From Vibrio sp. 10N.286.49.B3 (GTDB lineage Bacteria > Pseudomonadota > Gammaproteobacteria > Enterobacterales > Vibrionaceae): a stretch of DNA of 64,000 nucleotides. The position numbers and the translations under genes were made by a program. The stretch is from assembly GCF_002873395.1 (NCBI RefSeq), contig NZ_MCUV01000013.1:62001-126000 (forward strand), in the 5' to 3' direction. Positions 55,083-62,645 of this stretch are shown one piece after another (the first letter of the stretch is position 1; each line of letters opens with the position of its first letter). The notes beneath the pieces are model-generated. The model was not told the origin of the DNA. It searched no databases and worked only from the letters and a program-made list of their open reading frames with translations.

Positions 55083-55304
55083 CTAGTAGGGGCGCGGGTT
55101 AGGCGTTATCCAACCCATTAAAAGAGCAATAAAAACAAGACTGATAATAAGGGTAGAGAAGAGTAGTCGTTTGCCTAAAAAATGTGTCATGGATTTACCG
55201 TCGGAATTGGTCGACATCATTTGAAATAGCGCCCTTACAAGGTTGAACATGATAAAGAGCACAAATAAAACTAATGCGCATTTAAAGAGGAATATAAGCG
55301 CCAT
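55083..55304 (-). CDS. DUF2909 small twin-transmembrane protein
   Basis: 73 residues from the ATG at 55304; TTTAGGAGTC just upstream is a good ribosome-binding site. Two membrane helices (about 3-25 and 50-68) flank MSTNSDGKSMTHFLGKR. DUF2909 proteins are regularly encoded on the opposite strand inside cytochrome oxidase operons between coxC and SURF1, as here. Function unknown; location suggests oxidase assembly. The start is separated from the SURF1 ATG by one base. Confidence 0.82.
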   Translation of the reverse strand: MALIFLFKCALVLFVLFIMFNLVRALFQMMSTNSDGKSMTHFLGKRLLFSTLIISLVFIALLMGWITPNPRPY

Positions 55305-55305
55305 A

Positions 55306-56112
55306 ATGACTCCTAAAGGTGAGGTTGATAGGTGGCAATATTTTAAAAATGGCCTTGGTATCCTCTTAACTGTGGTGTTATTTGCAGCATTGGTCAACTT
55401 AGGTCTATGGCAAATGGAGCGTGGTGATGAAAAGCAGGCCATTGAAACAGCATTAAGCCAGCGTAATCAACAACCTTATCAGCCATTAGGGTCTATTATT
55501 AATTTAGGTTCTGAACTGTCAGGTAATGCAGTAAAGCGTGGGGAAGATTGGTTTAATATCATGGGGCGAAAAGTCTCCACGACAACGGTGAAATACGATG
55601 ATCAGCAAGGGCAATCACTTTATCTTTTAGATAATCAAATTTATGCAGGTCAAGTGGGTTACCTTGCCTATCAGTTAACAATAGTCACTATAAAATCAAT
55701 TCAATATGGCTTATTGGTTGAATTGGGGTTTATAGTTGCGGGCAAAGATCGACGTGTGCTGCCATTGGTACAAGAGGTGGATTTATCAACGCTTACTGGC
55801 AAGTTGTACGCGAGATTAGAGAACCCAATGAGCCATGATTTGATGTTAGAACAAACGGCACCGTTACGAATACAAAACCTAAACACAGTGCAATTATCCG
55901 ACTATTTAGATCTCAATATATTACCGGTGTATTTACAGCCAGATAACCTAGTTGATCCCTTGTATCCATTACCAGAAAAAGCTTTACCGATGACAGCAAA
56001 CAAGCATTATGGCTATGCTTTCCAGTGGTTCACTATGGCCGTTGTCTTTTTGGTTTTGGTGGTGATATTGATAGGAAAAATCATCAAAGGGCGCAGTCAT
56101 TCAAGGAGCTAA
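55306..56112 (+). CDS. SURF1-family oxidase assembly protein
   Basis: 268 residues from the ATG at 55306; an in-frame ATG at 55249, with AAGG upstream, would overlap the DUF2909 gene in antisense and is less likely. Two membrane helices (about 18-35 and 238-258) flank a periplasmic domain, and NLGLWQMERGDEKQAIE is the SURF1 N-terminal motif. It helps insert haem a into subunit I. The conserved GWxP-type motif is not clear, so this copy is divergent. It ends one base before the next ATG. Confidence 0.82.
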   Translation: MTPKGEVDRWQYFKNGLGILLTVVLFAALVNLGLWQMERGDEKQAIETALSQRNQQPYQPLGSIINLGSELSGNAVKRGEDWFNIMGRKVSTTTVKYDDQQGQSLYLLDNQIYAGQVGYLAYQLTIVTIKSIQYGLLVELGFIVAGKDRRVLPLVQEVDLSTLTGKLYARLENPMSHDLMLEQTAPLRIQNLNTVQLSDYLDLNILPVYLQPDNLVDPLYPLPEKALPMTANKHYGYAFQWFTMAVVFLVLVVILIGKIIKGRSHSRS

Positions 56113-56113
56113 A

Positions 56114-56662
56114 ATGGAAAAAAAGGTATGGAGAGGGCGAGCAATACTGTGTCTCTTAGTATTAATATTTGCTTTACCTGCACTGATTGCCAAGGTTATT
56201 TTAGATAATCAGTGGTATCAATCTGGCGTGACAAATAAAGGTCAACTGATTGAGCCTACGGTGAGTTATCACTCTTTAGGGATGAGTAACCCAAGAGAGG
56301 AGCAAAGTTGGCAAGTGGCTTATGTTTTACCTTCATCGTGTCAGCAATTTTGTCAGCAGCAAATTCACCTGTTAGCTCAGAGTATTACCGCTTTGGGGCA
56401 GTATCAGCAACGCGTTGATCTTGTACTGTTTACCCGTGAAGAAAATAGCCTTTATCCGGCTTTATCGAGTTACGCTCCCCCTGTTTTTATCGACTCTCCT
56501 TTATTTTCTCAGCAGGTAAAGCCTTTTGAGTCGGTCATTATTGATCCGCTTGGTCAACTAGTGATGCGTTACCCTAAAGTGAGTGAGGATATATTAGTTA
56601 AACAAAGTAAGGGGCTACTATCCGATCTGCGTAAATTAATTAAGCTTTCTCGAGTGGGGTAG
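56114..56662 (+). CDS. Membrane-anchored Sco/thioredoxin-like protein in the oxidase operon
   Basis: 182 residues. One N-terminal helix (about 10-28) leads to a periplasmic domain with LPSSCQQFCQQQIHLLAQ. The Cys pair is CxxxC, the spacing of the copper-binding Sco1 site, and the surroundings suit a degenerate thioredoxin fold (VYVLPSSC then IIDPLGQLVMRYP). No separate sco gene is present in the cluster, so it may serve CuA loading. That function is inference from motif and place. It is sandwiched between SURF1 and ctaA with gaps of one and four bases. Confidence 0.7.
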   Translation: MEKKVWRGRAILCLLVLIFALPALIAKVILDNQWYQSGVTNKGQLIEPTVSYHSLGMSNPREEQSWQVAYVLPSSCQQFCQQQIHLLAQSITALGQYQQRVDLVLFTREENSLYPALSSYAPPVFIDSPLFSQQVKPFESVIIDPLGQLVMRYPKVSEDILVKQSKGLLSDLRKLIKLSRVG

Positions 56663-56666
56663 AAGT

Positions 56667-57698
56667 ATGTCATCAGATTCTATTGGTCGAATTAAAACCT
56701 TAACCAAGTATACAATTCTGTTAACCATTACGGTCATTATGTTGGGGGCTTATACTCGTTTATCTGACGCTGGGCTTGGTTGTCCTGACTGGCCTGGGTG
56801 TTATGGGCAATTAGTCGTGCCAACTCAAGAAGCGCAAATTAATCAAGCGATGCGCCTATTCCCTAATCACACTATAGAACCGAATAAAGCCTGGTTGGAG
56901 ATGATACATAGGTATGTTGCTGGTGCTCTAGGGCTGTGTGTTTTTGCGATTGCGCTGATGTGTCTGTTTACCCGCCAAGTACCTAAAAAATTGCCACTGT
57001 TTTTACTGATATTAGTGATAGGTCAGGCGATGTTAGGGATGTGGACGGTCACCATGAAATTAATGCCGATTGTGGTGATGGGGCATTTACTTGGTGGCTT
57101 TAGCTTATTATCGCTATTGGTACTTTTATATCAGCGGCTTAATTTTCAAGCGCAACCTTTTAGTCAAATACGGCGAGCAAGCTTAGTGCGTTTTGTTGCC
57201 GCGCTCGCCCTGTGTGTTTTGATTATACAGGTCATGTTAGGAGGGTGGACATCGGCTAACTACGCCGCGTTAATGTGTACCGCACTGCCTTTTTGTGAAG
57301 GTGATTGGCAGCAATACCTCGATTTTTCTAACGCATTTCAATGGTCGCATCAAAATATCGAAAGTTATGAATTTGGCGTTTTAGACTATCCAGCAAGAAT
57401 GACGATCCACGTCAGTCATCGAGTGGGTGCGCTGGTTACGGCGTGTATTGTCATGCTGCTTGCCGCTCAATTATTACTGCAAGATAACGTACGCCTGAAA
57501 AGGGTCGCAATCGGACTGATATTTCTTTTAGGTATTCAAATTCTGCTAGGTATCAGTAATGTGGTTTTCCAACTGCCTCTAGCTATTGCCGTTTTACATA
57601 ATATTGGTGCTGCTCTGTTGTTAGCTAATCTTGTTTATACCAACTATATCGTTTGGCAATTTCGCCCCGAACTATGCACGAAAGGAGTTTATACATGA
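56667..57698 (+). CDS. ctaA: Haem A synthase (CtaA/Cox15)
   Basis: 343 residues with eight membrane helices. [20 protein letters not shown] is the conserved first loop, EMIHRYVAG and [10 protein letters not shown] carry haem-ligand histidines, and [15 protein letters not shown] lies between the two halves. It oxidises haem O to haem A. It ends with ATGA shared with the next start. Confidence 0.95.
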   Translation: MSSDSIGRIKTLTKYTILLTITVIMLGAYTRLSDAGLGCPDWPGCYGQLVVPTQEAQINQAMRLFPNHTIEPNKAWLEMIHRYVAGALGLCVFAIALMCLFTRQVPKKLPLFLLILVIGQAMLGMWTVTMKLMPIVVMGHLLGGFSLLSLLVLLYQRLNFQAQPFSQIRRASLVRFVAALALCVLIIQVMLGGWTSANYAALMCTALPFCEGDWQQYLDFSNAFQWSHQNIESYEFGVLDYPARMTIHVSHRVGALVTACIVMLLAAQLLLQDNVRLKRVAIGLIFLLGIQILLGISNVVFQLPLAIAVLHNIGAALLLANLVYTNYIVWQFRPELCTKGVYT

Positions 57699-58600
57699 GT
57701 AAACTAGTATCTTGTACTGACAATGCTTCTTTGTCGTCAACGTGGCGTATTTATTTGACTTTGACCAAGCCAAAAGTGGTTGCGCTTATGTTGTTAACGG
57801 CGTTAGTGGGCATGTGCCTAGCGACGCCGGGTGCACTCCCTTGGCAGGCAAGTATATTAGGGTTAAGCGGAATAGGCTTGATGGCAGCATCCGCAGCAGC
57901 ATTTAACCATCTCATTGATCGTCGCATTGATGGCATTATGGCAAGAACCTATCGCAGACCACTGCCATCGGGTGATGTACAAGCGATGCGAGTGTTTTGG
58001 TTTGCTTCAAGTATCGGTATTTTAGGGTTCGCTATTTTATATATGTGGGTTAATGCACTGACGGCTTGGTTAACGCTGGCAAGTTTAATGGGCTATGCGG
58101 TGGTGTATACCTTATATTTAAAGCGTGCTACGCCACAAAATATTGTTATTGCCGGTATTGCTGGAGCGATGCCACCTCTGCTTGGTTGGACCGCTGTGAC
58201 TAATGAGTTGCACTCCTATGCATGGTTACTCGTGATGATCATTTTTATTTGGACTCCACCTCACTTTTGGGCGTTGGCGATTCACCGTAAAGATGATTAT
58301 GCAAAAGCCGATATTCCTATGCTGCCGGTAACACATGGCGTTGAGTACACCAAAACCTCTATTCTGCTTTACACCATACTGCTAGCGATTGTGTGTATCT
58401 TGCCTGTTCTTGTTGGTATGAGCGGTTTAATTTATCTCTTATCTGCTATCGTATTAAGCTTTGGCTTTATTGTTCATGCGTGGCGATTAAAGTACTCAGC
58501 ACAAGAAAATAGCGCAATCGAAACATTCAAATTTTCAATCTACCACTTGATGCTGTTGTTTATGGCTTTGCTGGTGGATCATTATGTTATCGTAACTTAA
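57695..58600 (+). CDS. ctaB: Haem O synthase / protohaem IX farnesyltransferase
   Basis: 301 residues from ATG 57695, which overlaps the ctaA stop by four bases and has AAAGGAG upstream; a longer frame from 57653 is within ctaA. The UbiA-family aspartate motifs are [16 protein letters not shown] and [15 protein letters not shown]. It farnesylates haem B to haem O, the substrate of CtaA. It is the last gene of the operon before a terminator. A cyoE-type homologue elsewhere cannot be excluded. Confidence 0.95.
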   Translation: MSKLVSCTDNASLSSTWRIYLTLTKPKVVALMLLTALVGMCLATPGALPWQASILGLSGIGLMAASAAAFNHLIDRRIDGIMARTYRRPLPSGDVQAMRVFWFASSIGILGFAILYMWVNALTAWLTLASLMGYAVVYTLYLKRATPQNIVIAGIAGAMPPLLGWTAVTNELHSYAWLLVMIIFIWTPPHFWALAIHRKDDYAKADIPMLPVTHGVEYTKTSILLYTILLAIVCILPVLVGMSGLIYLLSAIVLSFGFIVHAWRLKYSAQENSAIETFKFSIYHLMLLFMALLVDHYVIVT

Positions 58601-58624
58601 TGGTGACTTAAGCGCTTAAACAAA

Positions 58625-58656
58625 GAAAGCCACTTTTGAACATCAAAGGTGGCTTT
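58625..58656. terminator. Bidirectional terminator after the cox operon
   Basis: GAAAGCCACTTTTG and CAAAGGTGGCTTTT pair around a five-base loop (one mismatch), 24 bases past the ctaB stop and 31 bases past the convergent Nramp gene's stop at 58688. Confidence 0.82.
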
Positions 58657-58687
58657 TGTGGTTTTTATGCTAGCTATGATAGCGGGA

Positions 58688-59968
58688 TTACATTAACCAT
58701 TTCCACCAAATGAAAATAGCTAAGAAACCGAATAAATAAGTAAGACCAACCAAAGAGAGTGCTTTTAATTTCGTTCCCATTTGTAGCGATGCCGGAAGCG
58801 AGGTTTTAGTGACTAGAATATAGTTCAATAAAGCAAATACTGGTGTGGTTACAAAGGCCATAATCATTGCAAAATTCAACATTGGCATCAAAGATGAAGT
58901 AAAAAAGGCAATAATCGAAATAGCGAGCACTGACGTTATAATCACCCACGCTTGGTAGTATTTCGGTTGCTCTAAGGGTTTTTTCTGTAATAACAATTGA
59001 GCTTCGGCAACAGCACGAGAATAACCATCAATAACCGTAATGGTACTACCAAAAATACAGAAGAAAGCGATAACAGCAATAAGGTAACGTGACCATTCAC
59101 CAATGGTTGAAGCATAGATGCTGATCAATTGGTGAGTAAAGCCAGTACCTGATGCGGCTAACTCTGTACCTGAACCATGTAATACCAATGAACCCAGAGC
59201 TAAGAAGACAATCGCTAACAATGCCGTAGCAATATACCCGACATTAAAATCAAATAAAGCAGATTGAGCCGTGACGACTTGCTTTTTTTTCTGACTTTTT
59301 AGCCACATTGACGTCAAACATGAGATTTCAATGGGTGCCGGCATCCAACCCATAGTTACCACCACAAATCCGATCGCCGCTAGAGACCATACCGAAGGTG
59401 CTTGGTAATCAGCAGGTGCAACACTACCATTAGAAAATGCGATAGTAACCGCAATTAAGGTAGTTACCGTTAATACTGCCATGATGGTTTTTGCTAACGA
59501 ATCTAACGCTTTATAGTGACCAGCAAACAGAATAGTGATGCATGTAGCTAAAACGATAAATGATAAAGCGGTCAGTGATAGGTCAAAGGGTAAGAAGTAG
59601 CCTAATAAACTCGCACTAAAAATCAGTAGCGCAGCACTGTTCACAACCCCTGAAATAGCGCTTAATAGGGTGAATACCCACAAATAAGGCTTACCTAACT
59701 TATCATAACCTTGAATTAAACTTTCACCTGTCCCCATTGTGTATTGAACGCTGGCTCTAAAAAAAGGGTATTTCAATAAATTAACCACAAGGATCAGCGC
59801 GAGTAATTGCCAACCATAAATGGCGCCTGCTTTTGTTGAAGCGACAAGGTGAGAGCCACCAACAGCTGCCGCTGCCATCATAATACCAGGACCTAATGAA
59901 CCAATGATATGCTTAATACCTAATGTCGGTTTTTCGGGGCTTTGCTGTAACGAGTTTTCCATATTCAA
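58688..59968 (-). CDS. Nramp-family transporter lacking canonical metal-site motifs
   Basis: 426 residues, about eleven membrane helices. The first helix reads LGPGIMMAAAAVGGSHLVAS where true Mn/Fe Nramps have DPGN, and the sixth reads MGWMPAPIEISCL where they have MPH. The fold is Nramp, but Asp, Asn and the Met-Pro-His ligands are missing. Metal specificity is therefore doubtful; it may carry another ion or a small organic substrate. Start ATG 59968; CAAGGATTGAAT upstream is a moderate ribosome-binding site. Convergent with the cox operon. Confidence 0.82.
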   Translation of the reverse strand: MNMENSLQQSPEKPTLGIKHIIGSLGPGIMMAAAAVGGSHLVASTKAGAIYGWQLLALILVVNLLKYPFFRASVQYTMGTGESLIQGYDKLGKPYLWVFTLLSAISGVVNSAALLIFSASLLGYFLPFDLSLTALSFIVLATCITILFAGHYKALDSLAKTIMAVLTVTTLIAVTIAFSNGSVAPADYQAPSVWSLAAIGFVVVTMGWMPAPIEISCLTSMWLKSQKKKQVVTAQSALFDFNVGYIATALLAIVFLALGSLVLHGSGTELAASGTGFTHQLISIYASTIGEWSRYLIAVIAFFCIFGSTITVIDGYSRAVAEAQLLLQKKPLEQPKYYQAWVIITSVLAISIIAFFTSSLMPMLNFAMIMAFVTTPVFALLNYILVTKTSLPASLQMGTKLKALSLVGLTYLFGFLAIFIWWKWLM

Positions 59969-60245
59969 TCCTTGCTTAGGTATAGTTTTAGCGACTTGAA
60001 AGCTATTTTTGATTCAAATGAGTACTTTTCTATTCTTGGTCTATTTCCGCAGGTTTTTAACATGGACGCAATAGCTAAAAAATGGTCACACATGACTAAT
60101 AAATTATTATTCTGCCTATAAGGTTTAAATTGAATTTTTATGCTATTTGTTACTTTTATTACATAAGGTATTTACTGCAAAGTTATCAAAAAAAAGTGCG
60201 AGTTAATTTTAACTAAGCTACCATTAGCCTCTTTTTATAGTAAAT

Positions 60246-60836
60246 ATGGATATTATGGCAGTGCAGCAACGCGTTATACTTCTTTTGACTCTCAGTTTAA
60301 TGAGTTTCATTCCCACTTTATCTTATGCTGCCGAGCCGAACTGGTTGCGATCTTTCATCACTAATGAGCACCTATCGTTAAACGAGATTAAGCAGCAAGC
60401 GGATTTGTTTGACTGTGGACTTGAAGATGAGGATATACAATTTTGTAGTGATGAAGTTAACTACTATACAACAGCGGTATTTGCTCAGTTATGGGTAGAG
60501 AATAATAGCGTTAATGAGCTTATGTTGACTCGAGACTTTTCTATGACAAGTTATTCGAACTTACAGTTGAGTTTGCGCAGAGATGGCTACCAGATAGAAA
60601 CGGTTACCATGAATGGTCATCTATTTGATGTAAAAGATAAATTGTCAAAAAATACAATAATGGATGTAGATAAAGAATTGATTATATTTTTAAACTCTCA
60701 ACCGATAACACAAGAAAAAAGGCTGACTTGGTCTAAAAAGTTCAAAAACAAAGATGAAGTATTAATCGGCAAGGTTATCTTTGAGAGTAATAAGGACGGT
60801 ATTACGCTGCATTTTATTCATTCTGCTAAGAGATAA
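60246..60836 (+). CDS. Secreted protein of unknown function
   Basis: 196 residues with a Sec signal peptide (about residues 7-28, TLSYAAEP cleavage). A second ATG at 60255 is possible. The mature part holds DCGLEDEDIQFCSDEVNYYT, whose two Cys may form a disulfide, and a basic C-terminal region. No family recognised. Its stop codon lies within the first unit of a 7-bp tandem repeat, so the array follows the gene immediately. Likely periplasmic or secreted. Confidence 0.65.
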   Translation: MDIMAVQQRVILLLTLSLMSFIPTLSYAAEPNWLRSFITNEHLSLNEIKQQADLFDCGLEDEDIQFCSDEVNYYTTAVFAQLWVENNSVNELMLTRDFSMTSYSNLQLSLRRDGYQIETVTMNGHLFDVKDKLSKNTIMDVDKELIIFLNSQPITQEKRLTWSKKFKNKDEVLIGKVIFESNKDGITLHFIHSAKR

Positions 60837-60876
60837 GAGATAAGAGATAAGAGATAAGAGATAAGAGATAAGAGAT
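60828..60876. repeat. Heptanucleotide tandem repeat, (AAGAGAT)7
   Basis: Seven perfect copies of a 7-bp unit starting eight bases before the end of the secreted-protein gene. The TAA stop (60834-60836) spans the first unit boundary. Changes in copy number would not alter the protein but would alter the 3' untranslated length. Confidence 0.95.
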
Positions 60877-60877
60877 A

Positions 60878-60902
60878 AACCAGCAGATTAGACCTGCTGG
60901 TT
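60878..60902. terminator. Hairpin between convergent genes
   Basis: AACCAGCAG and CTGCTGGTT pair around ATTAGAC, between the unknown gene and mgsA. Neither side has a long T-run, so termination strength is uncertain. Confidence 0.6.
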
Positions 60903-60923
60903 ATGATCACAATGAAATGGTCT

Positions 60924-61382
60924 TTATTCTGTTCTATCTGCTAGGTAAGAAGCATAATCAGGAATTTCAATCACGCATTCTTGCTTTATTAAAGAAGACG
61001 CAAATAGGAAGTTAGCCGTTGCTCGGTTGGTTGCAACTGGAATATTCCATACGCTTACGATACGTAGTAATGCTTTTACATCAGGGTCATGTGGAACCGC
61101 ATTCAGTGGATCCCAGAAGAAAACAAGAATATCAATTTTCCCTTCACAAATAAGCGCACCTAATTGTTGGTCTCCGCCCATTGGACCGCTCAGTAGGTTT
61201 TTAATCGCAAGACCTGTTTTTTTGCTAAGCATCGTTCCAGTCGTACCTGTTGCATAAAGAAAGTGGCTTTGTAGCTTTTCTTTATTTTCTTCAACCCAGC
61301 GCAGTAGTTCTGGCTTATGGTGATCGTGAGCAACAAGTGCGATATTTTTATTAGCAGGCATGGTGCGAGTTGTTTTTTTCAT
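60924..61382 (-). CDS. mgsA: Methylglyoxal synthase
   Basis: 152 residues from ATG 61382 (AGGAA upstream), the length of E. coli MgsA; an in-frame extension to 61406 is unlikely. [11 protein letters not shown] is the N-terminal motif, GPMGGDQQ contains the catalytic Asp, and [14 protein letters not shown] holds the phosphate-binding and catalytic His. It converts dihydroxyacetone phosphate to methylglyoxal and phosphate, relieving sugar-phosphate stress when phosphate is short. Single gene, followed by a hairpin. Confidence 0.96.
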   Translation of the reverse strand: MKKTTRTMPANKNIALVAHDHHKPELLRWVEENKEKLQSHFLYATGTTGTMLSKKTGLAIKNLLSGPMGGDQQLGALICEGKIDILVFFWDPLNAVPHDPDVKALLRIVSVWNIPVATNRATANFLFASSLIKQECVIEIPDYASYLADRTE

Positions 61383-61440
61383 TCTGACGTTCCTAGTGCA
61401 GAGCATTCTTTATGGGGAATGCTAATTATTTCATTTAATT

Positions 61441-62544
61441 TCAGTTATTAATAACACGATGGCTGATTTTTTCAATCGTACTCACATTAAAAATAGGTCG
61501 ATAGCCCGAGGGTGATAAAGAATTGGTGATGATGTTTTTTTCCAGTGTTGTCGGCGTTAATGATTTAACCTCTAATGTGATTGGGTTTTGATACGTTTCA
61601 TTGCGTAAATAATGCGCAGCTTGAATGATGGCTAAGCGACCTTGCTTGACCATTTGATCGCTGGGCGCAAATTCCACCTTATTACGCAGTAGACCTCGGT
61701 AAACACCGTGACTGAAGTAGGTCGCAACTAAGCCGATATCAGCAGATTTTTTTGCGGTGCGTAATTCACTAATTGCCACCTCAATAGCAACCGCCCCTCC
61801 AACGACATACTTTAAGTCTGGCAAGTGGATAAATTCTTGTAAAATATTACGTTGTAGCTCTTTATCATTATCAGCCCATTGGCTTTGTATCACCTTGATA
61901 TCACTGTTTTTGATTGCATCATGAAAACCTTGAATGGTTGGTTTAGTACCACCACTTGATTGCGGTCCAGGTAATAAAACAATATTGGTTATGCCACTGC
62001 CTTTTGGGTGCCTGTCAGCTAAATATTGTCCAGATTTAAAACCCATTAAATACCAATCAACACCAATAACGCCTTTAAGTTGCTGGATACTTTCACCAGC
62101 GAGTTCTAAATCATTAACGGCAGAAAATAGCGGTATATCACCAATGAGTTCTGACAGTTGATCATTATAAAGCTGTGGGTCAACGGTACCTAAAATAATG
62201 GCATCAGCTTGCCACTGTCGGCATAGCTTAAGTTGCTTTATTTGCTTATCTTTATTTGGGTAGCCACCTGCTTCGAGTACTCGTAGTTCTACGCCTTGTT
62301 GCTTAGCTTCCGATACCATTCCATAATTAACGGATAACCAATAAGAATCTTTCAAGTGTGGATAGAGAGCGCAAATTTTAGCGGGTGCTTTTTTTATGAC
62401 ATAAGGGCTTTTTATGACATAGGGATTAGCGATTACATGCGGGCTCTCTGTGGCGTATGCAGAAGAGAAAAGTGAACCAACACTTTGCCATAAACAAAGA
62501 GAGAGTAGTGTTGTACGTACTAGCAAAGCTGTGAGATTTGACAT
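61441..62544 (-). CDS. torT: TorT, periplasmic TMAO-sensing partner of TorS
   Basis: 367 residues from ATG 62544 with a signal peptide ending SSAYA. After it comes a short internal repeat SPHVI/NPYVIK/SPYVIK before the periplasmic-binding-protein-like fold (ICALYPHLKDSYWLSVNYGM, PGPQSSGGT). TorT binds trimethylamine N-oxide and acts on the TorS sensor, whose gene is transcribed divergently 101 bases away, as in E. coli. Alternative starts 62553 and 62577 exist; the chosen ATG leaves the best signal peptide. Confidence 0.87.
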   Translation of the reverse strand: MSNLTALLVRTTLLSLCLWQSVGSLFSSAYATESPHVIANPYVIKSPYVIKKAPAKICALYPHLKDSYWLSVNYGMVSEAKQQGVELRVLEAGGYPNKDKQIKQLKLCRQWQADAIILGTVDPQLYNDQLSELIGDIPLFSAVNDLELAGESIQQLKGVIGVDWYLMGFKSGQYLADRHPKGSGITNIVLLPGPQSSGGTKPTIQGFHDAIKNSDIKVIQSQWADNDKELQRNILQEFIHLPDLKYVVGGAVAIEVAISELRTAKKSADIGLVATYFSHGVYRGLLRNKVEFAPSDQMVKQGRLAIIQAAHYLRNETYQNPITLEVKSLTPTTLEKNIITNSLSPSGYRPIFNVSTIEKISHRVINN

Positions 62545-62645
62545 GAAACCCATTAAATTAATCAGTAAACACTGCAAAATATAGCGTATTCTTGCTGGGT
62601 TAAGAAGCTTAGTACGTATTGAACAGGTATTTAAGGTGAACCTTC

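Noticed and set aside
55243..55305. Longer SURF1 start (ATG 55249)
   Set aside because: It would overlap the well-supported DUF2909 gene in antisense and adds residues unlike the family; ATG 55306 is preferred, though not proven.
60062..60121. 19-codon frame before the secreted-protein gene
   Set aside because: Too short, no ribosome-binding site, no sign of conservation that I can test.
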